Source: J038 sp036734085
GTDB lineage: Bacteria; Chloroflexota; Anaerolineae; Aggregatilineales; Phototrophicaceae
Assembly: GCA_036734085.1 (NCBI GenBank)
Contig: DAIMZF010000073.1
Location: 1 to 15,507 of the forward strand
Direction: 5' to 3'
Length of the DNA stretch: 15,507 nucleotides
Positions 13,752 through 15,507 of the stretch are shown piece after piece (the stretch's first letter is position 1; each line of letters opens with the position of its first letter). The notes under the pieces were generated by a model. It searched no databases. It was given only the letters and a program-made list of their open reading frames with translations, and was not told the DNA's origin. The position numbers and the translations under genes are program-made.

Positions 13752-14672
13752 CTAACGGATAATCTGTGCGGCATGGGCTAATTTGTCGAATGTATCCGGC
13801 GTGATGTCAACGGCAAACACTTTGCCGACAATCAGCGCCCACCCTTCCAGAAAATAGTGCCAACCATCCACAACGGTAAGGTTGCGGGCTTGGGCTTGTG
13901 CCCTTGCCTGATGCAAAAAATCCAGTTCTCCGCGATAGTTCAGTTCCCATGCGATGCCGTTGTGCGGGAAAACGCCGGAAGGGGTGATGGGTGAGCCGGG
14001 GATGTCTTTGCCCATGCCTGTCGCATTAATCACCATAGAGCCATCCGGCAGATTAGACATCAGCGCATCGTTAAATGTCGGGTCTGCATTGACATGATAC
14101 TCAAACGCGATGCCGCTATCCGGCAGGCGGCCTACCAGTTGACGGATACTATCCAGCTTGCCCTGTGTGCGGTTGACTAAAATAAGGCGGCGGGGGCGGT
14201 CTGGCGGTGTGGCACGGGTTAAAAAATGTACCGTAATCGCCACTGCGGAGCCACCCGCGCCGATGCACAGCACATCGGCCTTTGCATCACCCCAATAGCC
14301 CGACGGGATGAATTGCCGCATGGAACGCGCCGATGTCACCGGGTCAACCGCATGGCCTATCAAGCGGCCTTCGCGCTTATAAATGCAGGATACTTCGCCG
14401 CATTGTTGCGCGTCTTCGGTCAGTTCGTCAAATAAATCATGCGCGGCGTTTAGCACGTTGATTTTGTGGGTGGTGATTAACGCGCCTGCTAAGGTGGTGT
14501 CGTCTTTAATGGCCTGCACTGCCTGGCGGTAGTCTTGCATCGGCGCGTTGATAGGGAAGTCCACGCCGACGAGTTCGCTATCAATGCCGAGAATGTCCAT
14601 CCACACGGGGAACATCTTCCGGCTGGACGATTGCCCCGTCGAAACACCAAAGAAGAGCATCTTCTGCGGCAT
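13752..14672 (-). CDS. Shikimate/quinate dehydrogenase-like oxidoreductase
   Basis: The 306-aa product has the AroE fold. The N-terminal substrate motif reads GQSSSRKMF (13-21), against G-H-S-x-S-P-x-M-H in AroE. THK (68-70) supplies the catalytic lysine Lys70, and GHAVDPVTS (106-114) supplies Asp110. The Rossmann loop is GAGGSA (138-143), followed by NRT (167-169), an NADP-type signature. INATGMG (215-221) and DGWHYFLEGWALIVGKVF (269-286) match the C-terminal motifs. The substrate residues around the first motif and D110 differ from true AroE, and the gene is embedded among sugar enzymes. A catabolic dehydrogenase acting on a cyclitol, quinate-like or other polyhydroxy acid is therefore likelier than chorismate synthesis. 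The ATG at 14672 follows the SIS stop by 4 bases, with GGGGG at the end of that gene as ribosome site; the longer frame to 14732 would overlap the SIS gene by 56 bases. Confidence 0.83.
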   Translation of the reverse strand: MPQKMLFFGVSTGQSSSRKMFPVWMDILGIDSELVGVDFPINAPMQDYRQAVQAIKDDTTLAGALITTHKINVLNAAHDLFDELTEDAQQCGEVSCIYKREGRLIGHAVDPVTSARSMRQFIPSGYWGDAKADVLCIGAGGSAVAITVHFLTRATPPDRPRRLILVNRTQGKLDSIRQLVGRLPDSGIAFEYHVNADPTFNDALMSNLPDGSMVINATGMGKDIPGSPITPSGVFPHNGIAWELNYRGELDFLHQARAQAQARNLTVVDGWHYFLEGWALIVGKVFAVDITPDTFDKLAHAAQIIR

Positions 14673-14676
14673 GGGG

Positions 14677-15474
14677 TTAACCCCCATACACACGTCTGAT
14701 GCGGGTGCGGTAATCGTCATAGGAATCGTCAAACCGTTGCTTACTGGCCTCCGCGCCGATGAAGTAGCTACTCGTCAGCACGAGGGGCGGCTGTCCTTTT
14801 GCGGTCAGTTTTTCCGCGATGGCGCATTTTAGCGCATTGGTGATGGTCGCCGCGCCAACCGTCGAACCCGGCCCGACGGGGTCATCCGTGCCATCAATTT
14901 TAACGAGCGCATCCCCGGCGGGTGTGCCATTGTCGATGACCACATCAGCTAAATCTGCCAGTTTTTTACCAGAACTGTGTTTGGCGGTGCTGGCGGCGCT
15001 GTGATCTTTGGAGATGATGACGATTAAGGGCAAACCGAGTTTTTTAACCTCTATGCCCATTTCGACAACGACTTCGTTAACCCCACTGTTGGAAAAAATG
15101 ATAAAGCTATCCGGTGGTTTGATGACAAAATTTCGTAAAATTGTGGCGGCCAGCCCTTCGACATGCTCAATGAACATGGCCTGACGTTGGCCGTTCGCGC
15201 CGACAACCTGATTGTGAAACGTCAGGGATAGCTCCACGATGGGATGAAAGCCGGGAAAACTGCCGTGTCTGGGGTACATCTCCTCTACAAACATCCGGGA
15301 ATGGCCTGTCGCAAACAGATGCACAAGCCCATCCCCCGCGATGCTCTCCGCGCAGATTTCGGCGGCGGCTTCAATCGCGGGCAGTTCGTTCTGGCGGATG
15401 CGGTCTAAAATTTGTTGTACAGCATCGAGATAAGTCAAGCTAGCGTTCATCAGTTGTGTACTCTCAATCTGCAT
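14677..15474 (-). CDS. SIS-domain protein, UPF0309 type
   Basis: The 265-aa product is a single sugar-isomerase (SIS) domain preceded by a helical segment. FATGHSRM (54-61) and IIFSNSGVNEVVVEMG (125-140) carry the Ser/Thr residues that bind the phosphate of phosphosugars. KHSSGKKLADLADVVIDNG (165-183) and DPVGPGSTVGAATITN (198-213) are characteristic of UPF0309. Proteins of this group have no firmly known reaction; isomerisation or recognition of a phosphosugar, possibly an amino sugar phosphate, is expected. The start is ATG 15474, or ATG 15450 (MNASLTYLD), which matches typical N termini better. It is the first gene of operon C visible here, but only 33 bases lie upstream in the window, so the promoter and any earlier genes are out of view. 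Confidence 0.82.
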   Translation of the reverse strand: MQIESTQLMNASLTYLDAVQQILDRIRQNELPAIEAAAEICAESIAGDGLVHLFATGHSRMFVEEMYPRHGSFPGFHPIVELSLTFHNQVVGANGQRQAMFIEHVEGLAATILRNFVIKPPDSFIIFSNSGVNEVVVEMGIEVKKLGLPLIVIISKDHSAASTAKHSSGKKLADLADVVIDNGTPAGDALVKIDGTDDPVGPGSTVGAATITNALKCAIAEKLTAKGQPPLVLTSSYFIGAEASKQRFDDSYDDYRTRIRRVYGG

Positions 15475-15507
15475 TTATCCATAGATGCTTAAATGTCCGA
15501 ATATTTG
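15475..15507. other. Right-edge leader of operon C
   Basis: These 33 bases lie upstream of the SIS gene. GGAT (minus strand) is a weak ribosome-site candidate for ATG 15474. No promoter or operator copy can be identified in so little sequence. Confidence 0.3.

Noticed and set aside
1..15507. tRNA, rRNA, CRISPR, insertion sequences or phage genes
   Set aside because: None was recognised on reading both strands; the only repeat structure is the inverted repeat at 1758-1848.

Overview
The window is bacterial DNA holding two leftward operons, one rightward operon and one separate gene for a secreted protein. Nearly every gene encodes a carbohydrate or cyclitol catabolic enzyme. The compact layout (start codons 1 to 15 bases after the previous stop, G-rich ribosome sites inside the end of the upstream gene), the moderately high GC content, and the secreted protein built from acidic repeats would fit an environmental bacterium such as a member of the Chloroflexota. 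That phylum is an impression from protein style only. There is no rRNA, tRNA, CRISPR array, recognisable transposase or phage gene.

Layout. At 187-1674 (+) is a secreted protein made of three degenerate repeats. The 231-base gap after it holds a long inverted repeat. Leftward operon A (6652 down to 1906) encodes a CoA-acylating semialdehyde dehydrogenase (iolA/mmsA type), an IolC-type PfkB kinase, a LacD/YihT-type class I aldolase and a UxaE-type ketohexuronate epimerase. The divergent control region 6653-6838 holds a perfect 20-base palindrome of the LacI-family operator type, lying over the start point of a good leftward promoter. Rightward operon B (6839-10543) encodes a zinc alcohol dehydrogenase, an intact short-chain dehydrogenase (SDR), a second SDR that has lost its catalytic Tyr and Lys, and a DUF4432 aldose-1-epimerase-like protein. 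Leftward operon C (15474 down to 10540) encodes a SIS-domain UPF0309 protein, a shikimate-dehydrogenase-like protein, an FAD oxidoreductase, a phosphotriesterase-like metal hydrolase and an ROK kinase without its usual zinc cysteines. Operons B and C meet tail to tail with overlapping stop codons.

How it may work together (inference). Dehydrogenases of B, and perhaps C, would oxidise a polyol, cyclitol or sugar acid to a keto acid. UxaE would set the stereochemistry of a 5-keto-hexonate (tagaturonate/fructuronate type). The IolC-type kinase would phosphorylate the carbon next to the ketone. The LacD-like aldolase would cleave the product to dihydroxyacetone phosphate plus a three-carbon semialdehyde acid, and the IolA-type enzyme would turn that into an acyl-CoA. 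This resembles the lower half of the Bacillus inositol pathway with IolJ replaced, joined to an epimerase known from the Thermotoga uronate pathway. IolB, IolD, IolE, a uronate isomerase, altronate/mannonate enzymes, a transporter and a regulator are all absent from the window, so the entry substrate cannot be fixed from sequence alone.
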